Assembly (NCBI RefSeq): GCF_025821625.1
Contig: NZ_JACKSH010000065.1
Span: forward strand, 62,001 to 126,000
DNA from: Mycolicibacterium pyrenivorans
GTDB taxonomy: Bacteria > Actinomycetota > Actinomycetes > Mycobacteriales > Mycobacteriaceae
Length of the DNA stretch: 64,000 nucleotides
Direction of reading: 5' to 3'
The translations under genes were made by a program, and so were the position numbers. The notes under the pieces were generated by a model. It was not told where the DNA came from, ran no database searches, and saw nothing but the letters and a program-made list of their open reading frames with translations. Positions 18,134 through 26,771 of the stretch are shown here, one piece after another; position 1 is the stretch's first letter; each line of letters starts with the position of its first letter.

Positions 18134-18283
18134 CCCGTCGAGCCACACCCGCGGCCTCATCCGGCCAACAACGGGTGAACAACGGAGGACGCGCACCCGA
18201 ACATCGGTGTTTGCGTCTGTGACTTGTCCCGATTTGGCCGCACGCTGCTGGGATGACGTTCACCGAATGCGTACGATTTTCGC

Positions 18284-19468
18284 GTGAGTGTCGTATCGGC
18301 GCTGCTGCTCGCAGCGATCGTGGCACTGCTCGCGTTGACGATCGGTGTGGCGGTCGGGACGGGGGTGGTTCCCCGCCTCCGCGAACGCCGGCAACGGCGG
18401 TCCGCCGAGCAGTCCGGCATCACCGTCTCGCAGATGCTCGAGCACGTGGTGGCGCAGTCCCCCGTGGGAATCGTGGTCGTCGACACCTTCCGTGACGTCG
18501 TCTACACCAACGACCGGGCCCGCGATCTCGGGTTGGTGCGCGACCGGCTCCTCGACGACCGCGCCTGGCTGGCCGCCCAGCGCACGCTGACCACCGGTGA
18601 GGACGGCGAGGTCGACCTGTCACCGCGCAGACGCAGCCGGACGGGCAGGTCGGGGCTCGCGGTGCGTGGCCATGTGCGGCTGCTGACCGAGGACGACCGG
18701 CGCTTCGCGGTGGTCTACGTCGACGACCAGTCCGAGCACGCCCGCATGGAGGCCACGCGCAGGGACTTCGTGGCCAACGTCAGCCATGAGCTCAAGACGC
18801 CGGTCGGGGCGATGGGTGTGCTGGCCGAAGCCATCCTGGCCTCGGGCGACGACCCCGAGACGATCCGGCGCTTCGCCCAGATGATGGTCACCGAGTCCAA
18901 CCGGCTGGCCGACATGGTGGGTGAGCTGATCGAACTGTCGCGGCTGCAGGGCGCGGAGCGACTGCCCGACCTCGAGGCCGTCGACGTCGACACCGTGGTG
19001 GCCGAGGCGCTGTCGCGCCACAAGGTCGCCGCCGACAACGCCGACATCGCCATCACCACCGATGCGCCGACCGGTTTCCGCGTTCTCGGCGACCAGACGC
19101 TGCTGGTGACCGCCATCGCGAACCTGGTGTCCAACGCGATCGCCTACTCGCCCAACGGATCCTCGGTGTCGATCAGCCGGCGTCGGCGCGGCGACAACAT
19201 CGAGATCGCGGTCACCGACCGCGGCATCGGGATCGCACGCGCCGATCAGGAGCGGGTGTTCGAGAGATTCTTCCGTGTCGACAAGGCACGGTCCCGGGCC
19301 ACCGGCGGTACCGGGCTGGGGCTGGCGATCGTCAAGCACGTCGCCGCCAATCACAACGGATCCATCCGGCTGTGGAGTCAGCCGGGCACCGGGTCGACGT
19401 TCACTTTGTCGATTCCCGCCTTTTCCGACGGGGAGACTGAAGATGATCAACATGAACGAGAGGACTAG
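18284..19468 (+). CDS. senX3: sensor histidine kinase SenX3
   Basis: SenX3 senses phosphate limitation and phosphorylates RegX3. The 394-residue protein has an N-terminal membrane segment pair (about 4-30), a PAS-like domain (about 50-150), the phosphoacceptor His in NVSHELKTP (H168), an N box [13 protein letters not shown], and G boxes [11 protein letters not shown] and [11 protein letters not shown]. The GTG at 18284 gives the standard start. The stop lies 7 bp before regX3. Confidence 0.96.
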   Translation: MSVVSALLLAAIVALLALTIGVAVGTGVVPRLRERRQRRSAEQSGITVSQMLEHVVAQSPVGIVVVDTFRDVVYTNDRARDLGLVRDRLLDDRAWLAAQRTLTTGEDGEVDLSPRRRSRTGRSGLAVRGHVRLLTEDDRRFAVVYVDDQSEHARMEATRRDFVANVSHELKTPVGAMGVLAEAILASGDDPETIRRFAQMMVTESNRLADMVGELIELSRLQGAERLPDLEAVDVDTVVAEALSRHKVAADNADIAITTDAPTGFRVLGDQTLLVTAIANLVSNAIAYSPNGSSVSISRRRRGDNIEIAVTDRGIGIARADQERVFERFFRVDKARSRATGGTGLGLAIVKHVAANHNGSIRLWSQPGTGSTFTLSIPAFSDGETEDDQHERED

Positions 19469-19475
19469 TACATCG

Positions 19476-20162
19476 ATGACCAGCGTGCTGATCGTGGAGG
19501 ACGAGGAGTCCCTGGCCGATCCCCTGGCGTTTCTCCTCCGTAAAGAGGGCTTCGAGGCGACTGTGGTGACCGACGGGCCGTCGGCCCTTGCCGAATTCGA
19601 GCGCGCCGGCGCGGACATCGTGCTGCTCGATCTGATGTTGCCCGGGATGAGCGGAACCGACGTCTGCAAGCAGTTGCGGTCGCGCTCGAGCGTCCCGGTG
19701 ATCATGGTGACCGCCCGCGACAGCGAGATCGACAAGGTCGTCGGCCTGGAACTCGGGGCGGACGACTATGTCACCAAGCCGTATTCGGCGCGTGAGCTGA
19801 TCGCGCGCATCCGCGCCGTGCTGCGCCGCGGCGCCGACGCCGACGACATCGGGATCGGTGACGGCGTGTTGGAGGCAGGCCCGGTGCGCATGGATGTGGA
19901 ACGGCATGTGGTCAGTGTCAACGGCAGCCCGATCACGTTGCCGCTCAAGGAGTTCGACCTACTCGAATACCTGATGCGCAACAGCGGGCGGGTGCTCACC
20001 CGCGGTCAGCTCATCGATCGGGTGTGGGGAGCCGACTATGTCGGGGACACCAAGACCCTGGATGTCCACGTCAAGCGGCTGCGCAGCAAGATCGAGGCCG
20101 ACCCCGCCAGCCCGGTGCACCTGGTCACCGTGCGCGGTCTCGGTTACAAACTGGAAGGCTGA
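19476..20162 (+). CDS. regX3: response regulator RegX3
   Basis: RegX3 is an OmpR/PhoB-type activator of the phosphate starvation response. The 228-residue protein has a receiver domain with phosphoacceptor D52 (LLDLMLPG) and K101-region TKPYSARE, then a winged-helix DNA-binding domain (LPLKEFDLLEYLMRNSGRVL, TLDVHVKRLRSKIE). The ATG at 19476 follows GAGAGGACTAGTACATCG. The 7-bp gap to senX3 contrasts with M. tuberculosis, where MIRU repeats fill this junction. Confidence 0.96.
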   Translation: MTSVLIVEDEESLADPLAFLLRKEGFEATVVTDGPSALAEFERAGADIVLLDLMLPGMSGTDVCKQLRSRSSVPVIMVTARDSEIDKVVGLELGADDYVTKPYSARELIARIRAVLRRGADADDIGIGDGVLEAGPVRMDVERHVVSVNGSPITLPLKEFDLLEYLMRNSGRVLTRGQLIDRVWGADYVGDTKTLDVHVKRLRSKIEADPASPVHLVTVRGLGYKLEG

Positions 20163-20220
20163 GATTCTTCCGTGATTCCGGTGTAGTTGGTTAACGCCAG
20201 CGTGACCAATTACGCCCAGC

Positions 20221-20257
20221 GCCGAGCCAGTGTGGTGAATGACGGGTCACGCTCGGC
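20221..20257. terminator. hairpin between convergent regX3 and the Cys-rich gene
   Basis: GCCGAGC (20221-20227) pairs with GCTCGGC (20251-20257), and GTG (20230-20232) with CAC (20248-20250) across a 2-nt bulge. It sits in the 187-bp gap between two convergent genes, so a bidirectional terminator is the simplest reading. There is no uridine run, as is common in mycobacteria. Confidence 0.5.
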
Positions 20258-20349
20258 GGTCATCGTCTGCGCAAATCGCCGCGGGGCGGGATCATGCTAA
20301 ACAGGAAGAGTGATGAGGCTCGCACGACGAGCCGACCGCCCAGCCTCGT

Positions 20350-21147
20350 TCATTCGGCGGCCCGGGTCGCGGGGTGGACGGCGATGAGGCCGAGTCCGCT
20401 GCGGCGCCTACACATTGCCGCCAGTTCCGAATAGGCCTTGTCGCCGAGCAGTTCGGTGAGCTCGGGCGCGTAGGACTGCCACACCTGCTTGGCGCCGACG
20501 TGGGCCGCCGGGTCGCCGGTGCAGTACCAGTGCAGGTCGGCGCCGCCTTCGCCCCACCCGCGCCGGTCGTACTCGGTGATCGTCGTCTTGAGCACCTGCG
20601 TGTCGTCGGGCCGGGTGATCCACTCCTGGGTGCGGCGGATCGGGAGCTGCCAACAGACTTCGGGCTTCAGTGTGAGCGGCTCCACGCCGATCTTGAGCGC
20701 CTTGCTGTGCAGCGCGCAGCCGATGCCGCCGGGCCAGCCAGGACGGTTCAGGAAGATGCAGGCGCCCTTGTACTTTCGGGTCCGCAGGTTGGGCTTGCCG
20801 TCGTATTCGTCCATCTCGAGGTAGCCCTTCTTGCCCAGGCCCTTGTCCCGGTACTGCCAATCCTCGTCGGTGAGCAGTTTGACGGCGTCGTCGAGTTGGG
20901 CGCGGTCGTCGTCGTCGGACAGAAACGCGCCGTGTGAACAGCATCCGTCGTCGGGCCTGCCCTCGACAGTGCCCTTGCAGGCCGGCGTCCCGAACACACA
21001 CGTCCAGCGGGACAGCAGCCACGTCATGTCCGCAGCGATCAGATGTTCGGGATTGTCGGGGTCGTAGAACTCCACCCACTCACGGGCGAAATCCAGTTCC
21101 ACTTCGCCGGGATGTGCCTCGCTCACGGTTTTCCACGGTAGACCCAT
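20350..21147 (-). CDS. conserved cysteine-rich protein (Rv0495c type)
   Basis: The 265-residue soluble protein contains a cluster of cysteines ([48 protein letters not shown]), spacing that suggests a metal-binding centre as in DUF3109-type proteins. There are no membrane segments. It matches Rv0495c and is divergent from ppx1 across 12 bp, so the promoters overlap the other gene's start. The metal and the reaction are unknown. Confidence 0.8.
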   Translation of the reverse strand: MGLPWKTVSEAHPGEVELDFAREWVEFYDPDNPEHLIAADMTWLLSRWTCVFGTPACKGTVEGRPDDGCCSHGAFLSDDDDRAQLDDAVKLLTDEDWQYRDKGLGKKGYLEMDEYDGKPNLRTRKYKGACIFLNRPGWPGGIGCALHSKALKIGVEPLTLKPEVCWQLPIRRTQEWITRPDDTQVLKTTITEYDRRGWGEGGADLHWYCTGDPAAHVGAKQVWQSYAPELTELLGDKAYSELAAMCRRRSGLGLIAVHPATRAAE

Positions 21148-21159
21148 TAGGTTGGGAGG

Positions 21160-22206
21160 GTGCGATTAGGCGTGCTCGACGTGGGCAGCAATACCGTTCA
21201 CCTCCTGGTGGTGGATGCGCGTCGCGGCGGGCACCCGACCCCGATGAGTTCGACGAAGGCGTCGCTGCGGTTGGCGGAGGCGATCGACAACTCGGGCAAG
21301 CTCACTCGCCGCGGTGCCGACAAGTTGGTCGGAACCATCGACGAGTTGGCCAAGATCGCCGTCAGCTCGGGGTGTGCGGAGTTCATGGCCTTCGCCACCT
21401 CCGCGGTGCGCGACGCGAAGAACTCCGAGGACGTGTTGGCCCGGGTGAAGGCCCAGACCGGCGTGGAGCTGCAGGTGCTCAGCGGCGTCGACGAATCCCG
21501 GCTGACATTCCTTGCGGTGCGCCGGTGGTACGGCTGGAGCGCCGGCCGCATCATCAACATCGACATCGGCGGCGGCTCGCTGGAACTGTCCAGCGGTGTC
21601 GACGAGGAACCCGACGTCGCGCTCTCGCTGCCGCTCGGTGCGGGTCGCTTGACCCGGGAGTGGCTGCCCGATGATCCGCCCGGCCGCCGGCGGGTGGCGA
21701 TGCTGCGCGAATGGCTGGCCAACGAGTTGTCGGAGGCCGGCGCCACGATCGCCGAGGCGGGCAGCCCGGACCTGGCGGTGGCGTCGTCGAAGACGTTCCG
21801 CTCGTTGGCCCGGCTGACGGGCGCCGCGCCGTCGGGGGCTGGACCGCGGGTCAAGAGAACGCTGACGGCGGCCGGTCTTCGGCAACTCATAAATTTCATC
21901 TCTAGGATGACCGCGTCTGACCGTGCGGAACTGGAAGGGGTGAGCGCCGATCGGGCCCCACAGATCGTCGCAGGCGCTCTGGTGGCGGAAGCCAGCATGA
22001 AGGCTCTCGGGATCGAGAGTGTCGACATCTGCCCCTGGGCGTTGCGGGAGGGATTGATCTTGCGGAAACTCGACAGCGAAGCCGACGGAACAGCTCTCGT
22101 CGGCGGTGCCGACAATGGGCCACGTGGAGGTGCCGACAATGGGCCGCGTGACGGTGCCGGGGAATCGGCCTCACGGCGGATGTCCATACGCAATGCTGGA
22201 CGGTGA
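21160..22206 (+). CDS. ppx1: exopolyphosphatase / Ppx-GppA phosphatase family
   Basis: The 348-residue protein has the ASKHA phosphate-binding motifs of Ppx/GppA enzymes: [14 protein letters not shown] (about 6-19), [11 protein letters not shown] and [13 protein letters not shown]. Such enzymes cleave terminal phosphates from polyphosphate or pppGpp. It begins at GTG 21160. It matches Rv0496. The C-terminus carries two copies of GGADNGPR from a 24-bp tandem duplication (about 22101-22148), which looks like a recent and neutral extension. Confidence 0.92.
   Translation: MRLGVLDVGSNTVHLLVVDARRGGHPTPMSSTKASLRLAEAIDNSGKLTRRGADKLVGTIDELAKIAVSSGCAEFMAFATSAVRDAKNSEDVLARVKAQTGVELQVLSGVDESRLTFLAVRRWYGWSAGRIINIDIGGGSLELSSGVDEEPDVALSLPLGAGRLTREWLPDDPPGRRRVAMLREWLANELSEAGATIAEAGSPDLAVASSKTFRSLARLTGAAPSGAGPRVKRTLTAAGLRQLINFISRMTASDRAELEGVSADRAPQIVAGALVAEASMKALGIESVDICPWALREGLILRKLDSEADGTALVGGADNGPRGGADNGPRDGAGESASRRMSIRNAGR
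22101..22148 (+). repeat. 24-bp tandem duplication at the 3' end of ppx1
   Basis: Two nearly identical 24-bp units, each containing GGTGCCGACAATGGGCC, follow each other in frame and encode GGADNGPR twice. A third unit begins (GGTGCCGGG) but diverges. Confidence 0.75.
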
Positions 22207-22233
22207 AGCAACGAGGCTCAAAGGCAACAGGCG

Positions 22234-23373
22234 ATGACTGGATCAGAAGACAGCGGCAGCACCCGACCGATCTCGGTCGCCGAGCTGCTGGCAAAGAACG
22301 GCACGATCGGTGCACCCCCCGTCGGCGGCAGGCGTCGCCGCCGGCGCGGTAACGCCGACGCCGTCACCGTCGCCGAACTCACCGGCGAGATCCCCGTCGT
22401 CCGGCCCACCGACCCCTACCCTTCGGCGGCCACCCCGGCGGTGGACGAGCCCGAGGTGGTCGCCGAGCCGAGCGACGAGAGCGCCGAAGAGGTCGTGTCG
22501 ACCAACGGCGCCGTCGACCACGCCGACATCGAACCCGAGGTCGCCGAGGAGGCCGAAGCCGTTTCCGAGGATGTCGTGGTCGACGAGGCCGCGGCCGACG
22601 TCGCCGAAGAAGAGGCCGCCGAAGAAGAGGCCGCCGAAGAAGACGACGAGCAGGCCGACGACGACTACGCCGACGCGGTCGCGGAGTACTCGGCGCATCT
22701 AGAGCAGCGTGACGCCGAACCCGCCCCGGTCGATTTCGCGCCCCCGCCGCGGCGTTTCGGCTTCGGCCGGCGGTCGAGCACGGCGCCGGCGGCAGGCGAC
22801 GCCGAACAGATGCTGCCGGATCCCGTCGATGACGGTGACGAGACCGCTGTTCTCGAGTCCCCGGTCGACGTGGACGAAGGCCCCGAGATCGAGGATCTCG
22901 ACGACGAGGCCGCCCTCGAGGCCGACGACAGCGACGAGTTGCCGTCCTACCTGCGCTCCACGCAGGAGCCGCTCTTCGGCGGGCAGACCGTCGCCGACGA
23001 CCTCGCCCGGCGCGGGTCCCGTCCGGCGCCGGACGACGTCGACCTCGGCGAACTCGAGGCGGAGGACGAACGCGACGACGAGGTGGCCGAACTCGGCGAG
23101 CCCCGCCGGATGTCCTCTTTCGTGCACGGCCTGTGGATCGTCGGGCAGAGCGTCCTCGCCGTGGCGTTCGGCGCGGGCCTGTTCGTCGCATTCGACCAGC
23201 TGTGGAAGTGGAACAACATCATCGCGCTGGTGCTGTCGGTCCTGGTCATCCTGGGTCTGGTCGTCGGCGTGCGGGTGGTGCGCAAGACCGAGGACATCGG
23301 CAGCACCCTGATCGCGGTGGCGGTGGGTGCGCTGGTCACACTCGGTCCGCTGGCACTGCTGCAATCGGGCTGA
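22234..23373 (+). CDS. conserved membrane protein with long acidic N-terminal domain
   Basis: The 379-residue protein starts with ISVAELLAKNG followed by a GRRRRRRGN basic patch and VTVAELTGEIP. It then has about 230 residues very rich in Asp, Glu and Ala (including EEEAAEEEAAEEDDEQ), and ends in three hydrophobic segments from about residue 293. The cytoplasmic acidic domain is probably disordered. It matches Rv0497. The SVAELL-type N-terminus recurs in other mycobacterial membrane proteins. No enzymatic motif is seen. Confidence 0.8.
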   Translation: MTGSEDSGSTRPISVAELLAKNGTIGAPPVGGRRRRRRGNADAVTVAELTGEIPVVRPTDPYPSAATPAVDEPEVVAEPSDESAEEVVSTNGAVDHADIEPEVAEEAEAVSEDVVVDEAAADVAEEEAAEEEAAEEDDEQADDDYADAVAEYSAHLEQRDAEPAPVDFAPPPRRFGFGRRSSTAPAAGDAEQMLPDPVDDGDETAVLESPVDVDEGPEIEDLDDEAALEADDSDELPSYLRSTQEPLFGGQTVADDLARRGSRPAPDDVDLGELEAEDERDDEVAELGEPRRMSSFVHGLWIVGQSVLAVAFGAGLFVAFDQLWKWNNIIALVLSVLVILGLVVGVRVVRKTEDIGSTLIAVAVGALVTLGPLALLQSG

Positions 23374-23413
23374 CGGCCGGGTCCTGAGCCAGAAGAGCCT
23401 GGATAGAAGCACT

Positions 23414-24259
23414 GTGCGCCCCGCAATCAAGGTCGGTCTGTCGACGGCCTCGGTCTACCCGCTGAGGACCGAGGCCGCTTTCGAGTACGCCGCGCGGCTC
23501 GGCTACGACGGTGTCGAGCTGATGGTGTGGGCGGAATCGGTGAGCCAGGACATCGACGCCATCGCTGCCATGTCGAAGCGCTATGACGTTCCGGTGCTGT
23601 CGGTCCACGCGCCGTGCCTGCTGATCTCCCAGCGGGTGTGGGGTGCCAACCCGATCCCGAAGCTGGAGCGCAGCGTGCGTGCCGCTGAGCAGTTGGGCGC
23701 GCAGACCGTGGTGGTGCACCCGCCGTTTCGCTGGCAGCGCCGCTACGCGGAGGGGTTCGCCGAACAGGTCGCCGACCTCGAGGCCTCCGGCGAGGTGATG
23801 GTCGCGGTGGAGAACATGTTCCCGTTCCGCGCCGACCGGTTCTTCGGGGCGGGGCAGACCTCGATCGAGCGGATGCGTAAACGCGGCGGCAACCCGGGAC
23901 CCGGGATCTCGGCGTTCGCCCCCTCCTACGACCCCCTCGACGGCGGCCACGCGCACTACACCCTGGATCTGTCGCACACCGCGACGGCGGGCACCGACGC
24001 CGTCGACATGGCCCGGCGGATGGGTGAGGGCCTGGTGCATCTGCACCTGTGCGACGGCAGCGGCGCCTCGGCCGACGAACACCTCGTGCCGGGACGCGGC
24101 ACCCAGCCCACGGTGGAGATCTGCGAGACGCTGGCCGCAAGCGACTTCGCGGGCCATGTCATCCTCGAGGTCACGACCTCGGGTGCTCGCACCGCCGCCG
24201 AACGTGAGGCGCTGCTCACCGAGTCGCTGCAATTCGCCAGGGCGCATCTGCTGCGCTGA
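23414..24259 (+). CDS. sugar phosphate isomerase/epimerase-like TIM-barrel protein
   Basis: The 281-residue protein fits the AP endonuclease 2 / xylose isomerase-like TIM-barrel family: VGLSTASVYPL at the N-terminus, YDGVELMVW, LSVHAPC, VVVHPPFRWQ, VAVENMFPF, LDLSHTAT and VHLHLCDGSG, which supply the metal-binding His, Glu and Asp residues. The GTG at 23414 gives the length of Rv0498 (280). The substrate is unknown. It lies 15 bp before the thioesterase-like gene. Confidence 0.85.
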   Translation: MRPAIKVGLSTASVYPLRTEAAFEYAARLGYDGVELMVWAESVSQDIDAIAAMSKRYDVPVLSVHAPCLLISQRVWGANPIPKLERSVRAAEQLGAQTVVVHPPFRWQRRYAEGFAEQVADLEASGEVMVAVENMFPFRADRFFGAGQTSIERMRKRGGNPGPGISAFAPSYDPLDGGHAHYTLDLSHTATAGTDAVDMARRMGEGLVHLHLCDGSGASADEHLVPGRGTQPTVEICETLAASDFAGHVILEVTTSGARTAAEREALLTESLQFARAHLLR

Positions 24260-24274
24260 CCCCGAGGAGCCCCG

Positions 24275-25129
24275 ATGACCGGTTCCACCCTGTTCACCGA
24301 CGCGATGGCGCTCTCCCCGTCGGGTGACGGCGTGTACGAGGGCCTGCTGAACGAACACTGGACGATCGGGCCGAAGGTCCACGGCGGCGCGATGCTGGCG
24401 CTGTGCGCGAATGCCGCGCGCACCGAGTTCGCATCCGGACCCGACGGCAACGACGTGGAACCCATCGCGGTGTCGGGGAACTTCCTGTGGGCGCCGGATC
24501 CGGGCCCGATGCAGGTGGTCACCGCGGTTCGCAAACGTGGTCGGCGGGTCAGCCTGATCGACGTGGAGCTCAACCAGGGGGGTCGGACCGCCCTGCGCGC
24601 CGCCATCACCATGGGCACCCCCGAACATCACGTGCCGCCGCTGCTGTCGGTCAACCCGGTGATCCCGCTCATGACGCCGGAGCCGCCACCCGGACTGGAG
24701 CCGATCGGCCCGGGGCACTCGATGGCCGACATCGTCCACCTGGCGCACGGTTGCGACATCAGACCGTCGCTGACGACGTTCACTCGCCGCCCGGATGGCG
24801 GGATGCCCGTCATCGAGTACTGGGTCCGGCCCAAGGGGTGCCCGCCCGACGTGTTGTTCGCGCTGCTGTGCGGGGACGTGTCGGCTCCGGTGACGTTCGG
24901 CGTCAACAGGTTCGGCTGGGCGCCCACAGTCCAGCTGACGGCCTACCTGCGCGCGCGACCCGCCGACGGCTGGCTGCGGGTGCTGTGCACGGCGACCCAG
25001 ATCGGCCAGGACTGGTTCGACGAGGACCACATCGTGGTCGACTGCGCGGGACGCATCGTCGTGCAGACCCGCCAATTGGCGATGGTGCCGGCTCCCGGCG
25101 GCGGAGCCGACGATCCGACAGGGGCGTGA
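24275..25129 (+). CDS. TesB-like acyl-CoA thioesterase family protein
   Basis: The 284-residue protein resembles double-hotdog thioesterases of the actinobacterial TesB-like type: HWTIGPKVHGGAMLALCANA (central hotdog helix), GNFLWAPDPGPMQV, GRRVSLIDVELNQGGRTALR in the first hotdog and a second hotdog near TFGVNRFGWAPTVQLTAYLR. It corresponds to Rv0499. The ATG at 24275 follows GAGGAGCCC. The acyl substrate is not known. Confidence 0.8.
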   Translation: MTGSTLFTDAMALSPSGDGVYEGLLNEHWTIGPKVHGGAMLALCANAARTEFASGPDGNDVEPIAVSGNFLWAPDPGPMQVVTAVRKRGRRVSLIDVELNQGGRTALRAAITMGTPEHHVPPLLSVNPVIPLMTPEPPPGLEPIGPGHSMADIVHLAHGCDIRPSLTTFTRRPDGGMPVIEYWVRPKGCPPDVLFALLCGDVSAPVTFGVNRFGWAPTVQLTAYLRARPADGWLRVLCTATQIGQDWFDEDHIVVDCAGRIVVQTRQLAMVPAPGGGADDPTGA

Positions 25130-25173
25130 CGCCGCCGGACGTCCAGTCCCGCCGCCGTGCGATGCTTTCCGGC

Positions 25174-26046
25174 ATGGCCAGAATCGCGATCGTTGGCGGT
25201 GGAAGTATCGGCGAGGCGCTGTTGGCGGGGCTGCTGCGCGCCGGGAAGCAGGTCAAGGACCTGGTCGTGGCCGAGCGGGATCCGGCTCGCGCGAAATACC
25301 TCTCCGAGAAGTACGCGGTGCTGGTGACGACCGTCGCCGACGCCGTCGACGCCGCCACCTACGTGGTCGTCGCAGTCAAGCCCGCCGACGTGCAGCACGT
25401 GATCGGCGACATCGCCGACACCGCGGCCAAGGCGGAAAGCAATGCGGCCGAACAGGTCTTCGTGACGGTCGCCGCGGGGGTCACGACGGCCTATTACGAG
25501 AACAAGCTGCCCGCCGGCTCGCCGGTCGTGCGGGTCATGCCCAACGCGCCGATGCTCGTCGGCGGCGGAGTGAGCGCGCTCGCGCCGGGCCGGTTCGCGA
25601 CCGCCCAGCACCTCAAGGAGGTCTCGTCGCTCTTCGACGCGGTCGGCGGGGTGCTCACCGTGGCCGAGTCGCAGCTGGACGCGGTCACCGCCGTGTCTGG
25701 TTCGGGTCCCGCGTATTTCTTCCTGATGGTCGAGGCGCTCGTCGACGCGGGCGTTGACGCGGGCCTGACGCGGGCGGTGGCCACCGACCTGGCGGTGCAG
25801 ACGATGGCCGGCTCGGCCGCGATGCTGCTCGAGCGCCTCGACGATGCGGCCCCGGACGGGGACTCGGCGATGGGCGTGACGGTGAACACCTCGGCCGCTC
25901 AGCTGCGGGCCACGGTCACCTCTCCGGGCGGCACCACCGCCGCTGGTCTGCGCGAACTCGAACGGGGCGGGTTGCGGGCAGCGATCGCCAACGCGGTCGA
26001 GGCCGCGAAAAGCCGCTCTGAGCAGCTCGGAATTACACCGGAGTAG
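25174..26046 (+). CDS. proC: pyrroline-5-carboxylate reductase
   Basis: ProC makes proline from pyrroline-5-carboxylate with NAD(P)H. The 290-residue protein has the N-terminal Rossmann motif IVGGGSIGEALLAGLL, VVVAVKPADV, VVRVMPNAPMLVGGGVSAL and the C-terminal signature VTSPGGTTAAGLRELERGG. I placed the start at ATG 25174 (MARIAIVGG); the ATG four codons upstream at 25162 is the annotated type of start in M. tuberculosis and cannot be excluded. No good ribosome binding site supports either. Confidence 0.95.
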   Translation: MARIAIVGGGSIGEALLAGLLRAGKQVKDLVVAERDPARAKYLSEKYAVLVTTVADAVDAATYVVVAVKPADVQHVIGDIADTAAKAESNAAEQVFVTVAAGVTTAYYENKLPAGSPVVRVMPNAPMLVGGGVSALAPGRFATAQHLKEVSSLFDAVGGVLTVAESQLDAVTAVSGSGPAYFFLMVEALVDAGVDAGLTRAVATDLAVQTMAGSAAMLLERLDDAAPDGDSAMGVTVNTSAAQLRATVTSPGGTTAAGLRELERGGLRAAIANAVEAAKSRSEQLGITPE

Positions 26047-26120
26047 TTAACCAATTTCGGACTGATTAGCCCACACCCGTCGCAGTAACCCCACCTGCCA
26101 CGCTATTCTCCCAAGGGTAA

Positions 26121-26167
26121 GCACGGGTCGGTGCCAGCGGTGGGGAAGCCGCTGGAACTGCCCGTGC
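26121..26167 (+). promoter_or_regulatory. nested hairpin leader upstream of the HTH gene
   Basis: GCACGGG (26121-26127) pairs with CCCGTGC (26161-26167), and inside it CCAGCGG (26134-26140) pairs with CCGCTGG (26149-26155), leaving internal loops TCGGTG and AACTG and an apical TGGGGAAG. The structure is 18 bp upstream of the HTH gene start and just downstream of a promoter-like AT-richer patch (26101-26120). It could be a structured 5' UTR, an attenuator or a small RNA. I do not recognise a riboswitch class. Confidence 0.55.
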
Positions 26168-26185
26168 CTGATGGATTGGGTTGCG

Positions 26186-26449
26186 ATGACGTCTATGAAC
26201 GGGCCGTCGGCGCGGGATTCGGCAAGCGGGAAGGCGGCGCGTGACGCCGACAAGACCGAAGGCCAACCGCCTCGAGCTCAATTTCTCACCGTTGCCGAGG
26301 TGGCAAGCCTGATGCGGGTCAGCAAGATGACCGTGTACCGCCTCGTGCACAACGGTGAGCTCCCCGCAGTCCGGGTGGGCCGCTCGTTCCGCGTGCACGC
26401 CAAGGCAGTCCACGACATGCTGGAGAGTTCGTACTTCGACGCCGGCTAG
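26186..26449 (+). CDS. excisionase-like (MerR-type HTH) DNA-binding protein
   Basis: The 87-residue protein is almost only a helix-turn-helix of the excisionase/AlpA type: FLTVAEVASLMRVSKMTVYR, LVHNGELPAVRVGRSFRVH. The N-terminal 30 residues are polar and probably disordered. It matches Rv0500A, which is widely conserved in mycobacteria, so it is a chromosomal regulator and not a phage remnant. The ATG at 26186 is chosen over 26171 by similarity to that protein's MTS start. Its stop codon lies inside a 33-bp tandem repeat. Confidence 0.88.
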   Translation: MTSMNGPSARDSASGKAARDADKTEGQPPRAQFLTVAEVASLMRVSKMTVYRLVHNGELPAVRVGRSFRVHAKAVHDMLESSYFDAG

Positions 26450-26534
26450 ATGCTCTTCGCGCGAGCGCTCATCGCCGGCTAGATGCTCTTCGCGCGAGCG
26501 CTCATCGCCGGCTAGATGCTCCTCGCGCGAGCGG
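26441..26534. repeat. 33-bp tandem repeat overlapping the 3' end of the HTH gene
   Basis: Two full 33-bp units (26441-26473, 26474-26506) and most of a third (from 26507) begin GCCGGCTAGATGCTC. The first contains the TAG stop of the HTH gene. The repeat includes the self-complementary stretch TTCGCGCGA. There are no unique spacers between units, so this is a minisatellite and not a CRISPR. Confidence 0.85.
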
Positions 26535-26640
26535 CCGGATTTCACCCGTGCTGGGCCGTCCGGGTAAGGTGACCGGTCGAGGCTGACATCGGCGTTGTTC
26601 GATGTCCGAAGGTTTTTCAAGACAACAGGTAGCGGAGTTC

Positions 26641-26742
26641 ATGGGTTCTGTCATCAAGAAGCGGCGCAAGCGCATGTCGAAGAAGAAGCATCGCAAGCTG
26701 CTTCGTCGCACCCGGGTCCAGCGCAGAAAACTCGGCAAGTAG
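26641..26742 (+). CDS. small ribosomal subunit protein bS22
   Basis: This 33-residue, extremely basic protein (start [19 protein letters not shown]) is the actinobacterial bS22, seen in cryo-EM structures of the mycobacterial 30S subunit, and corresponds to Rv0500B. The COX24/AURKAIP1-like motif [20 protein letters not shown] is present. The ATG follows GCGGAGTTC. Over half of its residues are Lys or Arg. It is easily missed by gene callers because of its length. Confidence 0.93.
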
Positions 26743-26771
26743 CCCGGCTTCCCGGTCGCTAGGCTGTCCCG

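Noticed and set aside
20163-20220. RegX3-binding direct repeats after regX3
   Set aside because: Only a weak TTGGT/ACCAA symmetry is present and it lies between convergent genes, so an activator site is unlikely.
23336-25075. A 579-codon minus-strand open frame
   Set aside because: It lies opposite two recognised genes (the TIM-barrel and TesB-like genes) and has no domain, only shadow composition.
26121-26167. Cobalamin or other known riboswitch upstream of the HTH gene
   Set aside because: The conserved B12 box and the flanking helices are missing; only nested stems are present.
26441-26534. Possible CRISPR array
   Set aside because: The repeats are directly adjacent without unique spacers, and no cas genes are present.
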